Shown: piece after piece, positions 1-6,618 of the stretch
Layout of the letters: the number at the start of each line of letters is the position of its first letter
Numbering within the stretch: the first letter of the stretch is position 1
Source: Dehalococcoidales bacterium
Lineage (GTDB): Bacteria > Chloroflexota > Dehalococcoidia > Dehalococcoidales > UBA3254
Direction: 5' to 3'
Length of the DNA stretch: 28,352 bases
Assembly: GCA_016926695.1 (NCBI GenBank)
Contig: JAFGOB010000053.1
Location: 1 to 28,352 of the forward strand
The notes under the pieces: generated by a model
Seen by the model: the letters and a program-made list of their open reading frames with translations, nothing else
What the model was told of the DNA's origin: nothing
The model's database searches: none
Program-made: the position numbers and the translations under genes

Positions 1-64
1 ATATAGCATATATTAAGGCTATTGTCAAGTATTTTAGTGGCTACATTGTTGAGGCTAACTGAAG

Positions 65-1024
65 CTAAACGGTCTGGAAGATCCGTTTCAACTCGGTAAT
101 GTCCCTCTGTACGGAGACGACACTGGTAATTTTTCCTTCCCCGTTTCGAATTACTCCCGCGCTGAAAATGACGTCACGTTTTTCCCCTTTTTGGGTCAGC
201 ACAGTCATTTCTTCATTTTTGATCAGATTCGTCCGGTTCCACTCCCTGACCAGTTCCCGGAACCTCGGCAGGTATTCGGGAGGGCATATTCTGCCCAGGG
301 GTTGGTCGATAAGCTCCTCTTTGGTATAACCCAGTGCCTGACAGGCAGTCTGGTTGATTTCAAGTATGATGCCTTCCGGCGAGAGTATGTAACAGAATAT
401 CTGCGCATTTTCGAAAAACTGCCGGAATTTTTCCTCGCTTTCCCGTACTGCCTCTTCCGCGCGTTTACGCTCCAGGATGTCCGTTTCCAGTTGCGCGACT
501 TTATGGTATAGCCTGGCTAGAAGCCTTTTGTTGTGTTCGATCAGAAAATTTGAGGACTCAATAGATAATGTCCTGGCGGATGCAACTCCGTCGGATGTAA
601 TTCCGCCGGATGTAATTCCGCCGGATGCAACTCCGGCAGGATGCTGCTTGTCAAGCCTGCTCTTTTCTACTGTTTCGATCAATATTTGTACAAGGTCTTC
701 CAGCTCGACAGGCTTGTGGATGAAGGCATCTGCTCCCAGACTCCGGGCGAACTTTTCATCCTCATCCGAGGTATAGGTGGCGGTGAAGAAGATTACCGGA
801 ATGGATCGAAGCTTCTCATTTTGTTTCCATTCCATGCAGAGACCATAGCCGTCCATTTCAGGCATTAGTATGTCTGAAACCAGGACGTCCGGCGGGTCTT
901 TCAGACCTTGTGAGAGGGCTTCTTTGCCGTTGGCTGCACTGGACACCTCGTAGCTCAATGCGCGCAACTGCTTGACCAGCAGCTTGCTGCTGTCTTCGTT
1001 GTCTTCTGCTATCAGTATCTTCAA
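65..1024 (-). CDS. Receiver-PAS protein (response regulator without DNA-binding output)
   Basis: 319-residue cytoplasmic signalling protein. An N-terminal receiver domain (about 1-120) has the acidic pair E7/D8, the expected phospho-acceptor D51 in VSDILMP, T81 and K104 in HKP. A linker with five-residue repeats (about 130-150) follows, then a helical coiled-coil stretch (160-198) and one PAS domain (about 199-312) ending in the usual DIT(E) motif. The protein stops just after the PAS domain, with no kinase, GGDEF or DNA-binding domain. The start is TTG, with AGGA about ten bases upstream. It is the last gene of a minus-strand run, 58 bases after the lone receiver gene, so it is probably co-expressed with the sensor kinase. 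Its receiver resembles that of the large kinase at 6615-10853 (both have a TATYT stretch). It may relay phosphate or act by protein contact; the target is unknown. Confidence 0.85.
   Translation of the reverse strand: MKILIAEDNEDSSKLLVKQLRALSYEVSSAANGKEALSQGLKDPPDVLVSDILMPEMDGYGLCMEWKQNEKLRSIPVIFFTATYTSDEDEKFARSLGADAFIHKPVELEDLVQILIETVEKSRLDKQHPAGVASGGITSGGITSDGVASARTLSIESSNFLIEHNKRLLARLYHKVAQLETDILERKRAEEAVRESEEKFRQFFENAQIFCYILSPEGIILEINQTACQALGYTKEELIDQPLGRICPPEYLPRFRELVREWNRTNLIKNEEMTVLTQKGEKRDVIFSAGVIRNGEGKITSVVSVQRDITELKRIFQTV
578..637. repeat. Four tandem 15-bp repeats inside a coding linker
   Basis: Four consecutive 15-base units begin at 578, 593, 608 and 623, of the form GGATG(C/T)AA(C/T)TCCG(T/C/G)C. 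They differ by only a few bases, and the two central units are identical. Being a multiple of three, they encode in-frame five-residue repeats (GVASA/GITSG type) in the linker between receiver and PAS domains. Copy number could change by slippage without a frameshift. Confidence 0.9.
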
Positions 1025-1082
1025 ATCCCTGTTTTCCTGAAGTTGTGCATGTTTACATTATAGCCTCAATATCAATGTATTA

Positions 1083-1466
1083 TCATGCAAGATAACGGGC
1101 TATTTGTTTGGGGAACTCGTCAACATCGATAGGCTTGCGAATGAATCCGCTGCATCCGTGATGAAGAGCACGCTGCACATCCTCCGGGCTTACGCTGGCA
1201 GTAATGGCCACTATAGGGATATGCGCCACCGGGGGAAGGGCTTTTAACCTGCGGGTGGCCTCAATTCCGTCCATTCCTTCTCTCAGCCGGAGATCCATCA
1301 ATATCACATCGGGGAGTTCGCTTTGAGCCAGATCAATGGCATTTTCTCCGCTGGCAGCTTCAATAGTGCTGTAGCCGTGTAATACCAGTATCTTCCTCAG
1401 CAGGCGCCTGTTTTCTTCTTTATCATCAACTATCAGGACCTTTTTCCCTGTGCCGTCTTTCTCCAT
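1083..1466 (-). CDS. Stand-alone receiver-domain response regulator
   Basis: 127 residues, a single CheY-like receiver domain. D14/D15 form the acidic pocket, D58 in LMDLRL is the expected phospho-acceptor, T89 is the conserved Thr and K111 in RKP is the conserved Lys. There is no output domain. The reading frame is open upstream to 1667, but that extension overlaps the kinase gene. The ATG at 1466 is preceded by AAGAGG at correct spacing, so it is chosen. It lies 22 bases downstream of the sensor kinase stop and should receive phosphate from it, either as final effector or as an intermediate to the receiver-PAS protein. Single-domain receivers of this kind often act through protein-protein contact. 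Confidence 0.9.
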   Translation of the reverse strand: MEKDGTGKKVLIVDDKEENRRLLRKILVLHGYSTIEAASGENAIDLAQSELPDVILMDLRLREGMDGIEATRRLKALPPVAHIPIVAITASVSPEDVQRALHHGCSGFIRKPIDVDEFPKQIARYLA

Positions 1467-1488
1467 TAGAAAACCTCTTATCAAGCAT

Positions 1489-3204
1489 CTAATTCCTGGG
1501 CAAGGAGAAGGTAAAAACACTCCCCTTCCCGGGAGTGCTCTCCACCCGGATCTTTCCGCCTTGAAGTTCAATAAACTGTTTGCTGATAACCAGTCCCAGA
1601 CCTGTGCCTTCATAACCGTCCAACCTGGCGGGCCCGACCTGTTTATAGCTTGTGAACAGGCTGGCAATATCCTCTTCGGAGATGCCGATACCCGTATCCC
1701 TGACAGAAAAGAGGTACTCGCCGTCCTTTTCTGCGATCTCCAATCTGATGCTGCCTTTCTGTGTGAATTTGACGGCGTTTCCCAGAAGGTTGAAAAGTAC
1801 CTGTTTGGTCTTATTTTTATCCGCGTATATCTCGTCGATTCCGCTGTCGATGGAATAGGTCAGCTCCAGCCCTTTGTCGGAGGCCAGTTTTTCCATCCCG
1901 GGAATAACCTTGGCGATCAGGTCGGAGACCGGGAATTGTTCTTTCATTATGTCGAACTTCCCCGCTTCGATTTTCGAGAGATCGAGCAGGTCGTTTATCA
2001 GGCTCAACAGGTGTTTGCTGTTATTGTACACGGTCTGAAGGTCTTCCTTCTGTTCGCTGTTAATGCTGCCCTCGAGACCGTCCAGCATAAGCTTGGTATA
2101 GCCGATGATGGAATTAAGGGGAGTCCTCAGTTCATGACTCATATTGGCTAAAAACTGGGATTTGTGCAGGTTGGCCTGCTCCAGTTCCCGGGTCCTCTGC
2201 TGAACCAGCCCTTCCAGGTGTGCCTGATATTTTTCCAGTTCCTTCTCGGCCTGTGTGCGCCTGTTGATTTCTTCCCTGAGCTCTTTAGTTTTAGAACTGA
2301 CACGTAGCCTGAGCATAATACCGAAAGCGGCCAGAAGCACCACCAGACCGCCTATACCGGTAAGTGTCCAGATAACCCAGCCGGGGATGATGGGTTGTTC
2401 TGCGGATCTCTCCGCGAACCACTTTTTCAATAACTGGAAATAGACGGAATTATCGTTCTCTTTCAGCCTGTTCATCTGCGAATCGATCTTCCCAATGAGA
2501 TATGGTGTCAGACTGGAGTTTTGAGGAAAAGCAAAATAAAGACGGGAGGGCTGAAAAATAATAGGGGTCTCCACCAGGTTGTACAGGGTTTTGTGCCGGT
2601 ATCCGAAATCTTTGCTTGTAACCCCTGCATCAGCCAGCCTGTTTTGTACCAGTTCCAGGACCTGCGTGTAGCTGTCTACTTCATTGAAAATACAGCTTAC
2701 TCCGAAAGCTTCCACCAGCTTTTTTATGCCTGCCGGCCCTTCGACATTTACGCTGCCCCTTAATACGGCAACCTGTTTACCTTCAAGATCCAGGATAGAC
2801 TGGATACCGGCGTTCGCGCGGGTATAGACCTGCGTCCAGCTTGTATATACCACCTCTCCGGAAAAGGCATACAGGCCGGCCCTTTCATCCGTATAAGCCA
2901 CATCCGGCATGATGTCTATCTCATTACTTTCCAGCCTTTGCAGGCATTCAAGCCATGTGCCGTGAACATATTCGATTTCCCAGCCTTCTTTCGAGGCTAC
3001 ATAGTCGATGAGCTCCGGCCAGAAGCCTGATGCTTCTCCCCTCTCGTCTGTAAAAATTTTCGGTTCATTTTCATAGAGGCCAACTTTAATAGTCTGCGGA
3101 GGGTCGGAAGCTGAAATCGCCGCAGGAGCGGTAGACAGGGATATTATTACCAGCAGCAAGGCCAGGAGCCCTGTCCGCCCTACGGTAAAAAACGTTTTTT
3201 TCAT
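1489..3204 (-). CDS. Sensor histidine kinase with periplasmic solute-binding domain
   Basis: 571 residues. A signal sequence or N-terminal membrane helix (about 8-32) is followed by a bacterial extracellular solute-binding family 3 type domain (about 36-265). A transmembrane helix lies around 276-298, then a coiled coil (305-345). The HisKA domain carries the phosphorylated H357 in NMSHELRTP. The HATPase_c domain has N-box NLLGNAVKF (472-480), G1 DTGIG (503-507) and G2 GTGLGL (533-538). The fused binding domain suggests it senses a small solute such as an organic acid or amino acid outside the membrane and phosphorylates the two receiver proteins downstream. It starts with ATG. A near-consensus promoter lies just upstream and overlaps the stop of the FAD oxidase gene, so it can be expressed separately from that gene. 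Confidence 0.92.
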   Translation of the reverse strand: MKKTFFTVGRTGLLALLLVIISLSTAPAAISASDPPQTIKVGLYENEPKIFTDERGEASGFWPELIDYVASKEGWEIEYVHGTWLECLQRLESNEIDIMPDVAYTDERAGLYAFSGEVVYTSWTQVYTRANAGIQSILDLEGKQVAVLRGSVNVEGPAGIKKLVEAFGVSCIFNEVDSYTQVLELVQNRLADAGVTSKDFGYRHKTLYNLVETPIIFQPSRLYFAFPQNSSLTPYLIGKIDSQMNRLKENDNSVYFQLLKKWFAERSAEQPIIPGWVIWTLTGIGGLVVLLAAFGIMLRLRVSSKTKELREEINRRTQAEKELEKYQAHLEGLVQQRTRELEQANLHKSQFLANMSHELRTPLNSIIGYTKLMLDGLEGSINSEQKEDLQTVYNNSKHLLSLINDLLDLSKIEAGKFDIMKEQFPVSDLIAKVIPGMEKLASDKGLELTYSIDSGIDEIYADKNKTKQVLFNLLGNAVKFTQKGSIRLEIAEKDGEYLFSVRDTGIGISEEDIASLFTSYKQVGPARLDGYEGTGLGLVISKQFIELQGGKIRVESTPGKGSVFTFSLPRN

Positions 3205-3240
3205 TGTTTTAAGCCCTTATCACTAATACCGGGCTCAAGC

Positions 3241-3269
3241 GGAGAAAGCGTTTTAAAGGCGCTTCCTCC
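3241..3269 (-). promoter_or_regulatory. Hairpin in the leader of the sensor kinase mRNA
   Basis: The arms 3241-3250 and 3260-3269 pair over ten positions around a nine-base loop. In minus-strand RNA all ten pair, with one G-U wobble; in plus-strand RNA the same position would be an A-C mismatch. The structure therefore suits the minus-strand transcript between the promoter at 3304-3332 and the kinase start at 3204. One arm contains a GGAGG sequence with no start codon at useful distance, so it is not a ribosome site for a visible ORF. A regulatory role is inferred only. Confidence 0.45.
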
Positions 3270-3303
3270 TTGGATAAAAATCAGATTAGGTTCCGGTAAA
3301 AAA

Positions 3304-3332
3304 ATTCTAGATATATGTTGTAAGGTTGTCAA
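3304..3332 (-). promoter_or_regulatory. Predicted sigma70 promoter of the sensor kinase-receiver genes
   Basis: On the minus strand the sequence reads TTGACA (3327-3332), a 17-base spacer, then TAGAAT (3304-3309). This is a full consensus -35 and a five-of-six -10. The -35 box overlaps the TGA stop of the FAD oxidase gene (3329-3331). The predicted leader is about 93 bases and includes the hairpin at 3241-3269. Confidence 0.7.
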
Positions 3333-4822
3333 TTATTTTTCAATATTGTACTGTCGCCGTATCTGCCGGGGTTCATGATGTTGTTGGGGTCCAGCAGCCT
3401 TTTTACCTTTACCAGCAAGTCAACCCAGTTGGGGTCTCCCCTTTTCATCAGCTCTTGGACAGCCCAGTATGGCGCTTTGTAGGGAACAAAGCCGTAATCC
3501 AGTCCCGCCAGCATTATTTCCCGCATGCATTTCTTGACCCGGTCCGCCTCGTCGGGATCGCCTTTGTAGAACTGCATTACCAGCCTCAGCATCCCGAAAT
3601 GTCCTCCCCTGAAGGGCACCATAACGGCGGCCCGTTTTAGCCTGTATTTATCGTATATTTGATAAACCTTCTCGAGTGCTTCCCCCCAGCGGGAGGTGGG
3701 GCCCATGGTTCCTACCCATGTCAGACCTCCCAGGGGTGTTCCGCCTGTAGCCGGGAGATCCTCTTCTTCTGCCGGTCCGAGGGACGAGGTCAACTCTTCA
3801 AAAGGCTTGTCTTTCAGCTCCTCCTTGAGGTATACATCCAGCAGCGCCAGCTTGGCCTTAAGCTCGTCTTCACTATCGGCGGCTACCTTGATGACCAGTC
3901 CGAGTTTGTCCGGGCCGGGAGGCCGATCACAGGTAGCCCTCATTGTTTCATCATCGGGAGTGAAAACTTTCAACTGCCTCTCTTCTTCAATCTTGAATCC
4001 GCTGCTTGCCTCACCTTCCGGGCTGGTACGTTCGAATGACCAGCACTCGACGATTTCGCAGATCCTGGTCTGGCCCAGCTTCCGTGCCAGCGTGCAGACA
4101 GGCCTTATACCGTTGATGATCAGGGTCCTGATCTTTTTGTAGGGATATCTGGGCCAGAGCTGAAGCGATATCTTGGTGACCACCCCGGTAGCCCCCTGCC
4201 ATCCCAGGAAAAGTCCTGTAAGGTCGGGAAGGGGAGGACGGTTGCACCAGGAGGAAGTAACCGAGCAGGAGCCGATCCTGACCACTTCTCCCGTCGGCAG
4301 TACGACCTCGATCCCATTGATATTATCGGCATTTGTTCCCACGATGTTCGTCAGGCGGCCGAATCCGTTCAGCATGGCATTGGAGATCAGGCTGGTAGTA
4401 GCCGGAGCGCCGGCGAAGCTGTACCACAGGTGGGGATATTTCTCGTTGAACAGTCTTCTGAGGTCGCCGAAATTGTAGCCGGGTTCTACCACTATATACC
4501 TGTCCTCTTCGTTAAACTCAATCAGTCGGTTCATGCGCTTGAGGTCGAGGATAATGCCGCCTTTGAGCGGTATGGTCAGACCCCCGACGTTATCTCCGTA
4601 TGTATAAGGCACGACGGGGATTTTCTCCCGGTTGGCCAGCCTCAGCACCTCCTGGACTTCTTCTACCCGTCCCGGCAGGACCACAAAATCCGGCCAGGAA
4701 GGCTCGTTCTCGGTCATATCCTGAGAGTAGTTATAAAGATCGGGACGGGATGCTGAAACATATTCTCCTCCCACGATTTTCTCAAGCTCGATCTGTATTC
4801 TTTCCTTAACCGCGGACTCCAT
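3329..4822 (-). CDS. FAD-binding oxidase/dehydrogenase (GlcD/VAO family)
   Basis: 497 residues. The N-terminal half carries the PCMH-type FAD-binding fold: PDFVVLPGRVEEVQEVLRLA (44-63), PYTYGDNVGG (72-81) and VVEPGYNFGDL (111-121). The C-terminal FAD-oxidase domain ends in the hallmark LLDPNNIMNPGRYG (about 476-489). The family includes glycolate and D-lactate oxidases (GlcD) and the vanillyl-alcohol/4-cresol dehydrogenases, so the likely reaction is oxidation of a 2-hydroxy acid or alcohol with electrons passed to a partner. The substrate cannot be read from the sequence. A good SD (AAGGAGG) precedes the ATG. It lies 81 bases downstream of the Fe-S/CCG protein, which resembles GlcF, so the two probably form one enzyme. 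Confidence 0.88.
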   Translation of the reverse strand: MESAVKERIQIELEKIVGGEYVSASRPDLYNYSQDMTENEPSWPDFVVLPGRVEEVQEVLRLANREKIPVVPYTYGDNVGGLTIPLKGGIILDLKRMNRLIEFNEEDRYIVVEPGYNFGDLRRLFNEKYPHLWYSFAGAPATTSLISNAMLNGFGRLTNIVGTNADNINGIEVVLPTGEVVRIGSCSVTSSWCNRPPLPDLTGLFLGWQGATGVVTKISLQLWPRYPYKKIRTLIINGIRPVCTLARKLGQTRICEIVECWSFERTSPEGEASSGFKIEEERQLKVFTPDDETMRATCDRPPGPDKLGLVIKVAADSEDELKAKLALLDVYLKEELKDKPFEELTSSLGPAEEEDLPATGGTPLGGLTWVGTMGPTSRWGEALEKVYQIYDKYRLKRAAVMVPFRGGHFGMLRLVMQFYKGDPDEADRVKKCMREIMLAGLDYGFVPYKAPYWAVQELMKRGDPNWVDLLVKVKRLLDPNNIMNPGRYGDSTILKNN

Positions 4823-4903
4823 TTTCGTTCCCTCCTTATTATGTCGCCCGTATAGCAGGCCCCGGTGAAACCGTCCATAAGGGAAAAACCAGCCGTTATT
4901 TTT

Positions 4904-6076
4904 TTATTGCGGTATGGCCATAGCGGCTATCTCGGCTATATCGTATACCTGGATATTCTCACCGTATTCCTGGACGGCGTCCTTGAAGTTCCTCACGCAC
5001 CAGGGACAACTGGTAACCAGCGCCGAGGCCCCTGTGCCTTTGGCTTCTTTTATCCTTTCTTCTGCGGTCCAGACGGAAAAGCCGGGATAGGCCTGTTTAA
5101 CCCCGCCGCCGGCGCCGCAGCACCAGGAACGCTCGCGGCTCCTTTCCATTTCAATCAGTTCAATCCCGGGAATACTGTTCAGGATGTTCCTGGGGGCATC
5201 GTATATTCCGGCATAACGTCCCAGGTGGCAGGGGTCATGATAGGTTACCTTCATCGGTACCCTTCCGGTGATATTCAGTCTTCCTTCTTTAATCAACTGG
5301 TCCAGGTACTCCACCAGGTGCAGCACCCGGAAGTTCATACTGATATCAAGCTTCGGATAGAGGAGCTTTATATGGCTTAGTCCGTCGGCACAGGAGACGA
5401 CCACTGTTTCTACCCCGGCATTATTGTAAGCCTCGATATTATGCCCTGCGAATTTGGTGAACTCGCTGATCTGCCCGATCTCGTATGCGCGGCCGCCGCA
5501 GCAGGCTTCATCTTTGCCTTCTATACCCACTTCAATGCCGGCTGCCTGGAGCAGTTTTAGTGCATCCCGGGCTATTCCGCCTAATTCCTGATCGAAAGAA
5601 AGCAGGCATCCGGCACGGTAGGCTACCTCGGCTTTGTCCGAGGGTAAATACCTTACATTCAGCCCCTTGGCCCAGGCTCCTCTCTCCTCCCGGGGTTTTT
5701 CCAGGACGTTGTCGTTTTTTTTAAGGCTATCGACCATGACCTGGTGGGCCGGCAGCATACACCCGGCGCTTACCGCCATCTGCCTCAGGTCTTCGATTGT
5801 ATCCACGATGTGCCCCTTCAGAAAGTTACCGCAGTTTTCATCGCACGAGCGGCAGACCGTACACGTATAGAGCCTTTTAAGTACATCCTCATCCTCAAAG
5901 CTCAGGACTCCTTGCTTCAGACCCTTACCGATAATCATTCTCCCAGTGGCGTAGTAGCTGTTGAACTTGAACCTGTAGCCGGGGGGACAGGACGGGAGGA
6001 AGAGGCCTGGGAACACCTTGCAATCTCCGCACTGGGAACACCGAAAACTCCATCTGGCAACATCCGGGAAATCCAT
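4904..6076 (-). CDS. Fe-S and CCG-domain electron-transfer subunit (GlcF/HdrD-like)
   Basis: 390 residues. Two N-terminal 4Fe-4S ligand sets are visible: C13-x2-C16-x2-C19 with a distant C30-P, and C72-x2-C75-x2-C78-x3-C82. Two CCG-type cysteine domains follow, with motifs CCGGRAYEIGQ, YHDPCHLGR and WCCGAGGG. This layout is that of GlcF, LutA and HdrD-like proteins, which accept electrons from a flavoprotein partner and pass them to quinone, heterodisulfide or another carrier. The SD is ideal (AAGGAG, seven bases before ATG). It is the first gene of its run and is followed by the FAD oxidase, which supports a GlcDF-like complex. No membrane helix is evident. Confidence 0.88.
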   Translation of the reverse strand: MDFPDVARWSFRCSQCGDCKVFPGLFLPSCPPGYRFKFNSYYATGRMIIGKGLKQGVLSFEDEDVLKRLYTCTVCRSCDENCGNFLKGHIVDTIEDLRQMAVSAGCMLPAHQVMVDSLKKNDNVLEKPREERGAWAKGLNVRYLPSDKAEVAYRAGCLLSFDQELGGIARDALKLLQAAGIEVGIEGKDEACCGGRAYEIGQISEFTKFAGHNIEAYNNAGVETVVVSCADGLSHIKLLYPKLDISMNFRVLHLVEYLDQLIKEGRLNITGRVPMKVTYHDPCHLGRYAGIYDAPRNILNSIPGIELIEMERSRERSWCCGAGGGVKQAYPGFSVWTAEERIKEAKGTGASALVTSCPWCVRNFKDAVQEYGENIQVYDIAEIAAMAIPQ

Positions 6077-6151
6077 ACTTCTTCTCCTTAATCAATACCG
6101 GAAGAATAGATTCGGGATAAATCGAATACGTATTTCATGTTATCATCACTT

Positions 6152-6181
6152 ATGCTAAATTACTACCCTTGAAAAAGTCAA
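6152..6181 (-). promoter_or_regulatory. Possible promoter of the Fe-S protein/FAD oxidase operon
   Basis: Minus strand: TTGACT (6176-6181), an 18-base spacer, then TAGCAT (6152-6157). The -35 is strong and the -10 only four of six. The leader to the ATG at 6076 would be about 70 bases. An activator may be needed. Confidence 0.4.
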
Positions 6182-6343
6182 CCGGCTGTAATACTGATCT
6201 TCAAATGCAGAAACTATATAAAGCAGCCCGACATCGTGCTTGCCTCCAGCCCTCCTGTCTGTTTACCAGGTCTAACCGGGCAGGAGCAGGAAGGCGCTTT
6301 ACACAGGCCTTTACTTCTTGCAGGATATACCGGTTTCGCTTTT

Positions 6344-6371
6344 TTGACATATCAAGTTTTTTAAATATATC
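6344..6371 (+). promoter_or_regulatory. Possible promoter of the large sensor kinase
   Basis: TTGACA (6344-6349), a 16-base AT-rich spacer, then TATATC (6366-6371). The -35 is perfect and the -10 four of six. The transcript would begin near 6378 and have a leader of more than 160 bases that includes the leader ORFs at 6451 and 6547. Confidence 0.45.
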
Positions 6372-6450
6372 CTATAAGTGCGGACCATGCGATTGCTATA
6401 ATCCTGAATTCTGTATTTGCGGACTTAAGGGATTCAGGAGAGGAAAAAGC

Positions 6451-6513
6451 ATGCAGATAAGAAGATATGATGCCGGATTGATCACAACTGCCGGTAATTG
6501 TCCCCCGATGTGA
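6451..6513 (+). CDS. Possible 20-residue leader ORF (weak)
   Basis: ATG at 6451 is preceded by AGGAGAGG with a seven-base spacer, a good ribosome site, and the frame runs 20 codons to TGA at 6511. The peptide begins MQIRRYDAGL and ends GNCPPM. It is hydrophilic and resembles nothing recognised. It lies in the leader of the large kinase. It could be a regulatory leader peptide, a relic of a lost gene or chance. The open frame upstream to 6169 has biased composition and no start signal, so only the part after the SD is listed. Confidence 0.3.
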   Translation: MQIRRYDAGLITTAGNCPPM

Positions 6514-6546
6514 CGGGTTTTTCGGAGAAGGTAGCCGGGAGGTAAT

Positions 6547-6618
6547 ATGCTCAATCTCGTTATACGGACGGGTCTTTTTTTCGTGATGCCCGTGGCCCTG
6601 CTGCCGGAAATGGAGTGA
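6547..6618 (+). CDS. 23-residue hydrophobic leader peptide coupled to the large kinase
   Basis: ATG at 6547 follows GGGAGG (6537-6542) by four bases. The frame encodes 23 residues, starting MLNLVIRTGLFFVMPV and ending in two acidic residues around a Met, and stops at TGA 6616-6618. The stop overlaps the GTG start of the kinase (6615-6617) as GTGA, the usual overlap of translationally coupled genes. The peptide is hydrophobic enough to be membrane-associated. It may drive translation of the kinase by coupling, or be a small membrane partner of it. No homologue is recognised. Its reality rests on the SD and the overlap. Confidence 0.5.
   Translation: MLNLVIRTGLFFVMPVALLPEME

Larger units (their letters stand above)
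6077..6546. other. Divergent intergenic region with promoters and a weak leader ORF
   Basis: Region between the oxidase operon (minus) and the large kinase (plus). It holds a candidate minus promoter at 6152-6181, a plus promoter at 6344-6371, an inverted repeat TCCTGAAT/ATTCAGGA around 6402-6440 and a possible 20-residue ORF at 6451-6513. No convincing full-length gene was seen. Confidence 0.6.

Noticed and set aside
1467..1667. N-terminal extension of the lone receiver protein
   Set aside because: Antisense-like composition, overlaps the sensor kinase 3' end, and a good SD supports ATG 1466.
6169..6450. Upstream part of a 114-codon open frame before the large kinase
   Set aside because: Cys/Arg-rich translation of a noncoding kind, no SD at its first ATG, and it runs through the promoter. 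Only the short tail after a real SD is kept, at low confidence.
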